DNA of 59,629 nt from positions 239,564 to 299,192 of the forward strand of contig NZ_KK211103.1 of NCBI RefSeq assembly GCF_000620305.1, given 5' to 3'. This document shows, piece after piece, positions 16,011 through 23,354 of the stretch (within the stretch, counting starts at the first letter, position 1; each line of letters starts with the position of its first letter). The stretch is from Desulfitibacter alkalitolerans DSM 16504. Its GTDB lineage: Bacteria; Bacillota; DSM-16504; Desulfitibacterales; Desulfitibacteraceae. Made by a program: the position numbers and the translations under genes. The notes under the pieces were generated by a model. It was given only the letters and a program-made list of their open reading frames with translations, had not been told where the DNA came from and did no database searches.

Positions 16011-16184
16011 ATGGGAGGAAATAGAATATCAACTGGTAAAGGTAAATTATTAGACACGTTTAGAAGATGCCCAGGATGTAAGAAGGACTGTAAACTTGGG
16101 TTAAATAAAGGAATTTCAAAGATAAAAGTAGAATTTAACAACTCACAATATTTAAGTAGGAACAATATGGGGTTAAAGGGGTAA
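16011..16184 (+). CDS. Small Cys-motif ORF before the ftsEX operon
   Basis: A 57-codon frame from ATG at 16011 ends two bases before the next gene start (16187). It encodes a basic peptide with three Cys in FRRCPGCKKDCKLG (residues 20, 23 and 27), a spacing that could hold a metal or disulphide. The ribosome site is weak (AGGCTGGA). The tight junction with the following gene argues for a real small ORF; the absence of a recognised family and the weak start argue against. It could also be the tail of a decayed gene. Confidence 0.3.
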   Translation: MGGNRISTGKGKLLDTFRRCPGCKKDCKLGLNKGISKIKVEFNNSQYLSRNNMGLKG

Positions 16185-16186
16185 AT

Positions 16187-17317
16187 ATGTCTGCCAGGCC
16201 TTCTTTTTTTAAAATTTTGTTAGCCACTATTTTAATATTTTTCCTTGTACTAACATTTACATCTCAAAACAATGCCCAGCAAAAGCCTCCCATAACTGCT
16301 GTAGAAGAGGATCTGGACAAGCTTTTTTATCAGGAGGCAGAAACTATAAATACAATTCTCAATTTACTATCACAAATAGAAAATGCCCAAAGAGAAAAGA
16401 TGAATCTCACTGCTGAAATTTCAAAGGTTAGAGATGAAATCAGCAGTTTGCAAGGCAAGATAAATGCAGAGCAGCTTGTTTATGAAAATAATCGTAATGC
16501 TTTAAAACAAGTCCTTAAAAGCTACCAGAAAATGGGACCAGCTTCCTATTTGCAGATTATCCTGGAATCAAGCAGCCTGGGGGATTTTTTGAGAAGATTA
16601 AGCATTATAAGAGAATTAAGTAAAAATACATATAATTTATTGCACTCCATTAATGAAACCAGGGAACTTTTGATAGCTGAAAGAAACAGTTATGAGGAAA
16701 TGCTCCTTGAACTGGCTGAAAAGGAAGAACAACTAGCAGAAACCCTACTAAAAACAATTCATCTCAAGGAGGACATGGAAAAACTTCTCCAATCCATTGG
16801 CGGACAGCAGGAGCAGCTCTCAAGGCAGTTAATTGATATGCGCTTGTCCTGGAATGAAATCAAGCCGTTTTTTATACAAACCCTGCATGATCTGGCATCA
16901 GCCATTGAAAGTGGCAGCCTCCCTGAAGATGGATTAAAAACCACCTTTACCTTAAGGGGTATCAAGGGTACCATTTCACAGACTGCCTTTAATGATATCA
17001 TAGCCAGCCATTCCGAACTTCCTGACATTGAATTTAAATTTTTGCCAGGGAAGGTGGTAATGGAATTACCTGAAAAGAACCTTACTTTACAAGGCACCTT
17101 TGAGGTTATAAACAAATCAGCTATCATGCTTAATATTGTTCATGGAAGCTTTTATGGCTTCCCCCTTGACCAAAATTCTTTAAATGAACTTTTTATGGAC
17201 ACCAGACTGCTAATGGATTTTCAGCCATTGATAGGCAGCAGCGCAATACAGTCTATAGAGATTAAGGATGGATCCCTTGAACTGATTATTATTCCAGGCT
17301 TTTTCTTCAATCAATAG
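16187..17317 (+). CDS. Exported coiled-coil protein, likely FtsEX partner
   Basis: A 376-residue protein with an N-terminal signal or anchor (residues ~8-26, ILLATILIFFLVLTFT). Residues about 40-230 are a long heptad-rich coiled coil (TAEISKVRDEISSLQGKINA, then LLELAEKEEQLAETLLKTIH) of the kind seen in PcsB, CwlO and EnvC. These proteins sit outside the membrane and pass the conformational signal of FtsEX to a peptidoglycan hydrolase. The C-terminal ~140 residues (LKTTFTLRGIKGTISQTAFN onwards) form a beta-rich domain; I see no M23, NlpC/P60 or CHAP catalytic residues. So it could be an activator with no hydrolase domain of its own. ATG at 16187 follows AAAGGGG, and it is 22 nt from ftsE. Confidence 0.75.
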   Translation: MSARPSFFKILLATILIFFLVLTFTSQNNAQQKPPITAVEEDLDKLFYQEAETINTILNLLSQIENAQREKMNLTAEISKVRDEISSLQGKINAEQLVYENNRNALKQVLKSYQKMGPASYLQIILESSSLGDFLRRLSIIRELSKNTYNLLHSINETRELLIAERNSYEEMLLELAEKEEQLAETLLKTIHLKEDMEKLLQSIGGQQEQLSRQLIDMRLSWNEIKPFFIQTLHDLASAIESGSLPEDGLKTTFTLRGIKGTISQTAFNDIIASHSELPDIEFKFLPGKVVMELPEKNLTLQGTFEVINKSAIMLNIVHGSFYGFPLDQNSLNELFMDTRLLMDFQPLIGSSAIQSIEIKDGSLELIIIPGFFFNQ

Positions 17318-17339
17318 GAGGAATCTAGGAGGCATTTTA

Positions 17340-18011
17340 ATGATTATTGCCAGAAATGTATACCTTGAGTATCCAGACGGAACCCAGGCACTAAAGGATA
17401 TATCCCTAGAAATTGACCCTGGAGAACTTGTTTATATTCTAGGGCCAAGTGGTTCAGGCAAAACAAGCTTGCTAAAGCTTTTTATGGCCATTGAATATCC
17501 AACAAGGGGAAGCCTGCAGGTCCTAGATAAACCCATGGATAAAGCAGGGCCAGCCGCTGTCAGATCATTAAGGAGACTAATGGGACCTGTGTTTCAGGAC
17601 TTTAAGCTAATAAATGGCAGGACTGTTTTTGAGAATGTGTTAATTGGCATGAGGTTTTTGGAAATCTCCTCTGGCTTAATGAAAGTCAATGCCAAAGAGG
17701 CACTGGAGAAGGTAGGCCTTGAGCATAAAACCTTTTCCCTTGTAGATAACTTATCCTGGGGTGAACGCCAGCGTGTTGTTATTGCCAGGGCAGCAGCTAG
17801 AAAGCCCAGTTTAATTCTTGCCGATGAGCCCACAGGCAACCTTGACCATGACAATGCAGTAAAGATTCTAGATCTTTTATCATCATTTAGGGATGATAAA
17901 ACTTCTGTTATTATAACCACCCATGCAACTCACTTGTTGGATGATAGGCACAATTACAGGTGTATTGCCCTTAATAATGGAAGTATTGTAAAAGACATGA
18001 AAGGATGTTAA
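17340..18011 (+). CDS. ftsE: Cell division ABC ATPase FtsE
   Basis: A 223-residue ABC ATPase. Walker A GPSGSGKT is at residues 35-42, a Q-loop at VFQDFKLI, the signature LSWGERQRV (the usual LSGG is LSWG) at ~138, Walker B LILADEPTG at ~158, and the switch His in ITTHAT. The YLEYPDGTQALKDISLEIDP opening and RRLMGPVFQDFKLI are typical of FtsE. It lies inside the membrane bound to FtsX and uses ATP to drive cell-wall hydrolysis outside. ftsX starts 5 nt downstream and the coiled-coil partner is directly upstream. Confidence 0.9.
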   Translation: MIIARNVYLEYPDGTQALKDISLEIDPGELVYILGPSGSGKTSLLKLFMAIEYPTRGSLQVLDKPMDKAGPAAVRSLRRLMGPVFQDFKLINGRTVFENVLIGMRFLEISSGLMKVNAKEALEKVGLEHKTFSLVDNLSWGERQRVVIARAAARKPSLILADEPTGNLDHDNAVKILDLLSSFRDDKTSVIITTHATHLLDDRHNYRCIALNNGSIVKDMKGC

Positions 18012-18015
18012 TGCT

Positions 18016-18906
18016 TTGAAGTATCTTATGCGCAACTGGGACTATTTTTTAAAAGAAGTAAAAACATCAATTGGTTTAAATTTAATACCCAGCTTTTTTT
18101 CCTTCATCTGTATTGGCTTGATATTTTTTATTCTGGGCATTATTGTTTCGGGATGGTGGATAAGCAGTAATGTGGTAGAGGCTGTTCAGAGGGAAGCTGA
18201 AATCAATGTTTTTTATAATGACAGTCTTGGTGAACCTGAAGCGGCCCAATTAGTCCAGAGCATAGGCAAAATTTCAGGGGTTAGACAGGCCCGCATAGTA
18301 AATGAGCAGGAAGCCTATAACAGAATGGTTAGTATACTGGGCTCAGAGGCTCATGTCCTGGAAGTCTTTGAGGACAATCCCTTTAGTACTTTTATAGAAG
18401 TTAATATAGAATTAGGTAAAACCAATGAGGTTCTAGAAGGAATCAGCCAGCTTCCAGACATTGAATATATAAGAGATAATAAAGAGGTTCTGTCACAGCT
18501 GGAACAAATAGTTAAGGTTTTAAGCCTCATTGGTTATCTTGGAATTATCACTGTAAGTACTGCAACATTAATAATAACATCTCACATTATACGTCTTGGG
18601 ATTTATTCAAGAAAAGAACAGATTAATACTCTGCGTTTATTAGGTGCTCCCGAGGGATTTATTGCACTGCCCTTTTTATTAGAAGGACTTCTTCTGTCAG
18701 CTTCTGGCGGAATACTGGCTTTCATACTAACAGGCTGGAGTTTAAATCTTATTTATGCCCAGATTTATGGCTCATTAGCTTTTATTCCCCTACCGTTAGT
18801 TAATGATTTAATTATTAAGTTGGGTATGCTCATAATTGGCTTGAGTATAGCTTTTGGTTTATCTGGAAGCTTCATTGGGCTTTTTTCAGCAAGAAAATCA
18901 GTTTAA
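18016..18906 (+). CDS. ftsX: Cell division membrane protein FtsX
   Basis: A 296-residue permease-like protein: one N-terminal helix (FFSFICIGLIFFILGIIVSG), an extracellular domain at about 45-160 (VVEAVQREAEINVFYNDSLG ... IEYIRDNKEVLSQLEQIVKV), and three C-terminal helices with the conserved SRKEQINTLRLLGAPEGFI loop. This is the usual FtsX plan. The external domain binds the coiled-coil activator. TTG at 18016 follows AAAGGATG; ATG at 18028 is a possible alternative. A strong terminator follows. Confidence 0.92.
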   Translation: MKYLMRNWDYFLKEVKTSIGLNLIPSFFSFICIGLIFFILGIIVSGWWISSNVVEAVQREAEINVFYNDSLGEPEAAQLVQSIGKISGVRQARIVNEQEAYNRMVSILGSEAHVLEVFEDNPFSTFIEVNIELGKTNEVLEGISQLPDIEYIRDNKEVLSQLEQIVKVLSLIGYLGIITVSTATLIITSHIIRLGIYSRKEQINTLRLLGAPEGFIALPFLLEGLLLSASGGILAFILTGWSLNLIYAQIYGSLAFIPLPLVNDLIIKLGMLIIGLSIAFGLSGSFIGLFSARKSV

Positions 18907-18913
18907 TACATTT

Positions 18914-18958
18914 AAATATAGGATAAGTCAGGCCTTATGCCTGACTTATCCTATATTT
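18914..18958 (+). terminator. Terminator of the ftsEX operon
   Basis: A perfect 20-bp stem, AAATATAGGATAAGTCAGGC (18914-18933) with its complement at 18939-18958, around a CTTAT loop, 8 bases after the ftsX stop. The arm itself ends in ATATTT, so it can act on either strand. Confidence 0.85.
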
Positions 18959-19007
18959 ATGCTGCATATTAAATGTTCCCTTTTAATTTACTTTACTTAT
19001 TATTGCC

Positions 19008-20258
19008 CTACCGTACTGCCGCCATATATTGTTCATTTTCATAAGCCCTTGCAAGGAGGTCTACAATGTGTAGAACTTTATGTTTGTGTCCCCCAAGATT
19101 TAGGCTGCCTTGAATTCTGTTCTTGCAGGCCGGACATGATGTAATAACTGTATCTGCTCCAGTTTTTACAATACTGTCAATCTTTTTCTGGGTAATTGGA
19201 ACTGCTATTTCCGGGTAAAAGCCCTGGAACATGCCTCCAGCACCACAGCAGTTATTGGCACCCTGCATTTCAATATATTCTATTCCAGGCAGTTCTTTTA
19301 ATAATTTCCTTGGTTGAGCCGTAATACCCTGGGCACGTATAAGATAGCATGGGTCATGATAGGTAACCTTTCCATATAATCCCTGGAGGCCTGACAAATC
19401 TATTTTTAATACATCAACTAAATATTCATTAATATCCTTGACCTTAGATGCCAGATTGTTTGCTTCTTCATTATTCTTTTTATCAAGATTGTCTTTATAG
19501 GTTTTCAGCATGCCGCCACAGGACGCACAGCCTGTAACAATGGCGTCAACATCTAACTTGTTAAACAAATCTATATTATGCTTTGCCAGGGTATTAAAGG
19601 TTTTCACCTCGCCATAGACAAGCTGTGGTGTTCCGCAGCACAGCTGCTCCCTGGGTATAATTACTTCCACATTATTGGCATGGAGAACCTTTACCAGATT
19701 ATGTGCCGTATCAGCAAGAGAGTGATTAAACATACACCCTACAAAGAAAGCTGCCCTGGATTTAGGGTTTTTAAGCCTTGGGAGTTTATCTATAGTATCC
19801 AAAAATGCCACCTCAGCCACAGGCAGACCTGCCACATCAATACCCCTAAAACCGTGGAGCCTCTTTAAGCCTTTTACCATTTTTGCGGATTTAAATGAGA
19901 TTTTCCTTAAAGAATTATTGGCCAGAATGCGTTTTAAGGCTATTTTTTTGGGAAAGCTCAAGCCCCTTGTTTGAGCAAGATCCTGTCTGGCAGCTAGTAT
20001 TAGCTGGGCCGTTGGCACGCCACTTGGACATGTTTTGGTACATTCAAGACAGAGAGTACAGCTGTTAACTGCATCTTCATAGAATTTGTTTCTTTCCAGG
20101 ATACTATCTGCAACTGCCTTTATTAGCTTAAGTCTGCCCCTGGCACAGTTAAACTCGCTTAATGTCTCCTTATATACACGGCACGTTGCCTGACAAAATC
20201 CACACTTATTGCAGCTGTTTAATTTCTCATAGATTTCTTCGGTGTTTAATATGCTCAC
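19008..20258 (-). CDS. glcF: Glycolate oxidase Fe-S subunit GlcF-like
   Basis: A 416-residue Fe-S protein. Two ferredoxin-type sites open it (CNKCGFCQATC at 16-26; CTLCLECTKTCPSG near 67-80). Two CCG-type domains follow: FFVGCMFN, EQLCCGTPQL and TGCASCGGML in the first, TYHDPCYLIRAQG, GANNCCGAGGMF and TSCPACKNRIQ in the second. This order matches GlcF and the related LutA/HdrD proteins that take electrons from flavin subunits and pass them to quinone. GTG at 20258 follows GGGGGTG and lies 4 nt after the glcD stop. It is the last gene of the glycine-riboswitch operon. The substrate may be glycolate or another short 2-hydroxy acid. Confidence 0.85.
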   Translation of the reverse strand: MSILNTEEIYEKLNSCNKCGFCQATCRVYKETLSEFNCARGRLKLIKAVADSILERNKFYEDAVNSCTLCLECTKTCPSGVPTAQLILAARQDLAQTRGLSFPKKIALKRILANNSLRKISFKSAKMVKGLKRLHGFRGIDVAGLPVAEVAFLDTIDKLPRLKNPKSRAAFFVGCMFNHSLADTAHNLVKVLHANNVEVIIPREQLCCGTPQLVYGEVKTFNTLAKHNIDLFNKLDVDAIVTGCASCGGMLKTYKDNLDKKNNEEANNLASKVKDINEYLVDVLKIDLSGLQGLYGKVTYHDPCYLIRAQGITAQPRKLLKELPGIEYIEMQGANNCCGAGGMFQGFYPEIAVPITQKKIDSIVKTGADTVITSCPACKNRIQGSLNLGGHKHKVLHIVDLLARAYENEQYMAAVR

Positions 20259-20262
20259 AGTT

Positions 20263-21642
20263 TTACACCCCCAAAACTTTTCCGGGATTTAAAATGTTGT
20301 TTGGATCAAACAGCCTTTTTATCCCCTTCATCAGCTCAATTGCCTCTTTGGAAAACTCCCACTCAAGATACGGCAGCTTTAGAGTACCTATACCATGTTC
20401 CCCACTTAAAGTACCGCCAAGTTCTAGAGCAGCCTTGCATATTTCCCCCTCAGCATGGTGAACCTTTTCTACCTCTATCTTGTCTCTCTCATCAAAGAGC
20501 ACAAGGGGGTGCAGGTTTCCGTCACCTGCATGGGCCAGAACTCCTATGGGCAAGTTATATTTTTGGGAGATCTCCACTATTTTATTTACAATAGCCGGCA
20601 TTTTATTTCTTGGGACTGTAACATCCTGTAGTGAGTAGGATGGCCTCTTGCGGGCAACGGCCCCAATTACAGTTCTTCTTGCAAGCCACAGCTGATCAAC
20701 CTCTGCAGCAGACTGCGCCACCTTAAATTCTCGAACATTATTTTTTTTGCACACCCCGTGTATTGTTTCCACCTGCCCAGGCAGGTCTTCTTTATAACCA
20801 TCCACTTCTATTAACAATATGGCTGCGGCATCCCTTGGCAAGCCTACCTTTGTGTGGTCCTCAGCACAGTTAATTAACAAATTATCCATCATTTCCAGGG
20901 TAGTTGGAACAATACCTGCACCAACAATATCAGCAACAGTATTGCTGGCATCCTCTATTCTATCAAAGGAACACAGCATGGTTTTTTTAGCTTCCCATAT
21001 TGGTGTAATGCTCACTATTATTTTGGTGAACACTCCTAAAATACCTTCAGAAGCTATCATCAGCTTGGTTAAGTCATATCCATCATTGGTAAATTTATTT
21101 TTACTTCCTGTAACAACCACTTCACCTGAAGGCAGAACCACTTCCAGTCCTCTAATGTATTCTCTGGTAACACCATATTTTAAGCACCTTGGACCACCTG
21201 CATTTTCTGCAACATTGCCTCCTATTGTACATACCTTCATACTGGCTGGATCCGGTGAATAGTAATATCCATAAGGAGCAAGAAACTCTTGAAAATCAGC
21301 ATTAACAAGGCCTGGTTCAACTACAGCCAGGTTGTTTTGGGTATCTATTTCCAACACCCTATTCATCCTTGTTAAATTTAATACAATACCTCCCTTATGA
21401 GGTACAGTGCCACCGCTAAGGTTTGTTCCTGCTCCCCTTGATATTACAGGAAGTAAGTGCTTGTTTGCCAGCTTTATAATCTGTGCAACTTCTTCAGTGC
21501 TAGTTGGAAAGACCACTGCATCAGCAGAATACTCTGTTAAGGTGGCGTCATAACCATAGTCAAAGCACTCATCCTTTTTTGACAAGACGTTTTTTGGCCC
21601 TACAATACTTTTTAGTTCTTCCATGAGAGCTGATGAAATCAT
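20263..21642 (-). CDS. glcD: FAD-linked glycolate oxidase subunit GlcD
   Basis: A 459-residue flavoprotein of the VAO/PCMH family. The FAD pyrophosphate loop VISRGAGTNLSGGTVPHKGG is intact (about residues 66-85), followed by PDPASMKVCTIGGNVAENAG and a C-terminal domain with AHAGDGNLHPLVLF and SGEHGIGTLKLPYL. These are the marks of GlcD and D-lactate dehydrogenases that oxidise a 2-hydroxy acid to a 2-oxo acid. ATG at 21642 overlaps the end of the glcE-like gene by 4 nt. With GlcE and GlcF it would form the three-part membrane-associated glycolate:quinone oxidoreductase. Glycolate versus D-lactate cannot be decided from sequence alone. Confidence 0.88.
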   Translation of the reverse strand: MISSALMEELKSIVGPKNVLSKKDECFDYGYDATLTEYSADAVVFPTSTEEVAQIIKLANKHLLPVISRGAGTNLSGGTVPHKGGIVLNLTRMNRVLEIDTQNNLAVVEPGLVNADFQEFLAPYGYYYSPDPASMKVCTIGGNVAENAGGPRCLKYGVTREYIRGLEVVLPSGEVVVTGSKNKFTNDGYDLTKLMIASEGILGVFTKIIVSITPIWEAKKTMLCSFDRIEDASNTVADIVGAGIVPTTLEMMDNLLINCAEDHTKVGLPRDAAAILLIEVDGYKEDLPGQVETIHGVCKKNNVREFKVAQSAAEVDQLWLARRTVIGAVARKRPSYSLQDVTVPRNKMPAIVNKIVEISQKYNLPIGVLAHAGDGNLHPLVLFDERDKIEVEKVHHAEGEICKAALELGGTLSGEHGIGTLKLPYLEWEFSKEAIELMKGIKRLFDPNNILNPGKVLGV

Positions 21643-22895
21643 ACTAAACCACCTTCCTTACTCAACAATAGTTGTTTAGGGGCAAAAAGCTCACGCAGAC
21701 CATGTTCCAATTTATCTATTGTTTTGATATGTGAACCAATTCCAATTTTTTCATGGGCTATTTTGCCATCCAGCATACGAACAGTTTTAAGCAGGTCCTG
21801 GTCAAAAGCCTCCAGCTTGTTGGTATCACCCTCCACAAAAAGATCAATATTAACCAGTCCGCTGTGAATTATTAACTCAAGCTCCAGGCCTAACTCTTTA
21901 GTTTTATTCTCCAGGAATTGAGCCATGCTTTCCAGCTTGGAGGGAAGCACATTTATATCATAAGAGGTTTGCCCCTTGTAAAGGTCAGCAGCCCCAAAAT
22001 ATTTCTGCCAGATAAGATTACTCTCATCTTCCTGGTCAATAACTGCAATGGATTTTACTCCAAACTTTTTATAAGCAACTTCAACTTCTGCCCTTTGACG
22101 ATCAAGTGATTTTGCAAAGCCTTCTAGCTCAGTTAAGACTGCTGTTTGACCAGGATTTATCCCTGGCAGTCCAATTTTTCCTGCCAGCCCAGGGGTAATT
22201 ACCTCATTGCGAGCTGGATCTAACCTCCTGGCTGCAAGACTCTGGGCAGCACCAATGGCATCAGATAAGGAATCAAATCCGCATATTAACATCTTTCTTG
22301 CCTCAGGTTTAGGCAGCAGGCGAATTATTACCCTGGTGACTATACCTAATTGATTTTTGGAGCCAATGAAAAGGCTCATCAAGTCAAGGCCAGAAACGTA
22401 TTTGATAATCTTACCACCAAGGACAATTACCTCGCCTGAGTATAAAACAACTTCCATGCCCAGGACAAATTCTCTCCACCTGCCATATCTGGCAGAATTA
22501 AAGCCTATGGTGTTGTTGGCAAGGGCTGTTATCAAAAAACTGTCATAATCCCAAATAGACACAGGCGGAAAATAAAAGCCTTGTTCCAGGAGCTGCCATT
22601 GCAAGCTATTAAGGGTCATTCCTGTCTGCACAGCTGCAGTTACATTATCCCTGTCAATTTCAATTAGTGCATTAAGCTTACTTAAATCAAGGACCAGTTT
22701 TTTTGCATTTTCCTCACTCAGATCATGATTGGGCTTTTCCCTGATGGTTATCTGGGCGTTAGCATTAGAGGCCAGCTTAAGCACACTGCTAACCTGATCT
22801 GTGTTTGCTGGATAAACCACCACCTTGCCTTTGTTCTCTTCCACATTTTCCTTTCCCACAACAGCAATTAACTGATTACCAAGGCTTTGTTCCAT
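21639..22895 (-). CDS. GlcE-like FAD oxidase subunit, degenerate FAD loop
   Basis: A 418-residue PCMH/VAO-fold protein related to GlcD but with key motifs eroded. Where GlcD has GAGTNLSGG it reads REKPNHDLSEENAK; where GlcD has AHAGDGNLHP it reads IHSGLVNIDLF; SGEHGIGTLK appears as HEKIGIGSHIK. NNTIGFNSARYGRWREFVLG and VVLYSGEVIVLGG still match the fold. It therefore probably serves as the non-catalytic or weakly FAD-binding GlcE-type partner. At 418 residues it is longer than E. coli GlcE (~350) and closer in layout to a second GlcD. It is the first gene after the glycine riboswitch; ATG 22895 has GGGAGA upstream. Confidence 0.75.
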   Translation of the reverse strand: MEQSLGNQLIAVVGKENVEENKGKVVVYPANTDQVSSVLKLASNANAQITIREKPNHDLSEENAKKLVLDLSKLNALIEIDRDNVTAAVQTGMTLNSLQWQLLEQGFYFPPVSIWDYDSFLITALANNTIGFNSARYGRWREFVLGMEVVLYSGEVIVLGGKIIKYVSGLDLMSLFIGSKNQLGIVTRVIIRLLPKPEARKMLICGFDSLSDAIGAAQSLAARRLDPARNEVITPGLAGKIGLPGINPGQTAVLTELEGFAKSLDRQRAEVEVAYKKFGVKSIAVIDQEDESNLIWQKYFGAADLYKGQTSYDINVLPSKLESMAQFLENKTKELGLELELIIHSGLVNIDLFVEGDTNKLEAFDQDLLKTVRMLDGKIAHEKIGIGSHIKTIDKLEHGLRELFAPKQLLLSKEGGLV

Positions 22896-22940
22896 TGTAT
22901 CTCCCCTCGCTAAATAGTTATAAGAACCTTGATTTTTATT

Positions 22941-22971
22941 AAAATAAAAAAATCAAGGCTGTACACCTTGA
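22941..22971 (-). terminator. Attenuator in the riboswitch expression platform
   Basis: On the minus strand TCAAGG, a short loop and CCTTGA form a stem followed by TTTTTTTATTTT. The CCTTGATTTTT part can instead pair with AAAAATCAAGG (22927-22937) just downstream, which would abolish the terminator. The mutually exclusive hairpins sit between the aptamers and the first gene, as expected for transcriptional control. Confidence 0.65.
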
Positions 22972-23047
22972 CCCCTGAATTTAGGACTAAAAGGCAAATA
23001 CACAAAGTACTTCGTATTCTGCATACCATTTCTTTTGCCTTCCCCTG

Positions 23048-23215
23048 TCCTTTTGCCTGAGAGAGTTAATCCTTCGGCGCTTGCACTACAAGTCTCTCCA
23101 GAGGCACGTCCCGAGCTGGTCCCATCACGTATATACTTGTGAACCTGAGAGTTTCAAGCCATAGACTCTTGCCCCTTCGGCTGGCACAATTCACCAATTT
23201 CCCAACCCTTTCATC
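23048..23215 (-). promoter_or_regulatory. Glycine riboswitch (tandem, first aptamer divergent)
   Basis: The minus strand reads CTCTGGAGAGACTTG, GCGCCGAAGGATTAA, then ACTCTCTCAGGCAAAAGGAC, the conserved core of a glycine aptamer (about 23048-23112). Upstream, about 23125-23212, a second core is seen: CAGCCGAAGGGGCAAGAG and AACTCTCAGGTTCAC. It lacks the usual 5' GGAGAG half and is closed instead by GTGAA/TTCAC, so aptamer 1 is divergent. A promoter precedes it and an attenuator follows it. It controls the glcE-glcD-glcF operon, an unusual target, since known glycine switches mostly govern glycine cleavage or glycine transport. Confidence 0.85.
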
Positions 23216-23237
23216 CGTTTAATATTCTGTTTATTTC

Positions 23238-23267
23238 ATTGTAGTTTACATTTCTGAAAAATGTCAA
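23238..23267 (-). promoter_or_regulatory. Sigma-A-type promoter of the riboswitch operon
   Basis: On the minus strand TTGACA (23262-23267), an 18-nt spacer, then TACAAT (23238-23243). A start near 23231 would place the riboswitch about 15-20 nt into the transcript. Confidence 0.7.
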
Positions 23268-23354
23268 GAGTTTTACTATTAATATGTATTACAATTAACA
23301 TAATAAAAATAAATGCAGATTAAGAGTTCAGCATTCAACTATAACCCAACCCTA

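Noticed and set aside
15938-16165. Minus-strand 75-codon frame
   Set aside because: Its composition and lack of a ribosome site look like chance; the plus-strand 57-codon frame in the same stretch is better supported.
23125-23215. Cobalamin-like riboswitch elements in the glcEDF leader
   Set aside because: A GGGAA...GGTGAA run resembles part of a cobalamin leader, but CCGAAGG, CTCTCAGG and AAAAGGAC define glycine aptamers; no B12 box or supporting helices were seen.
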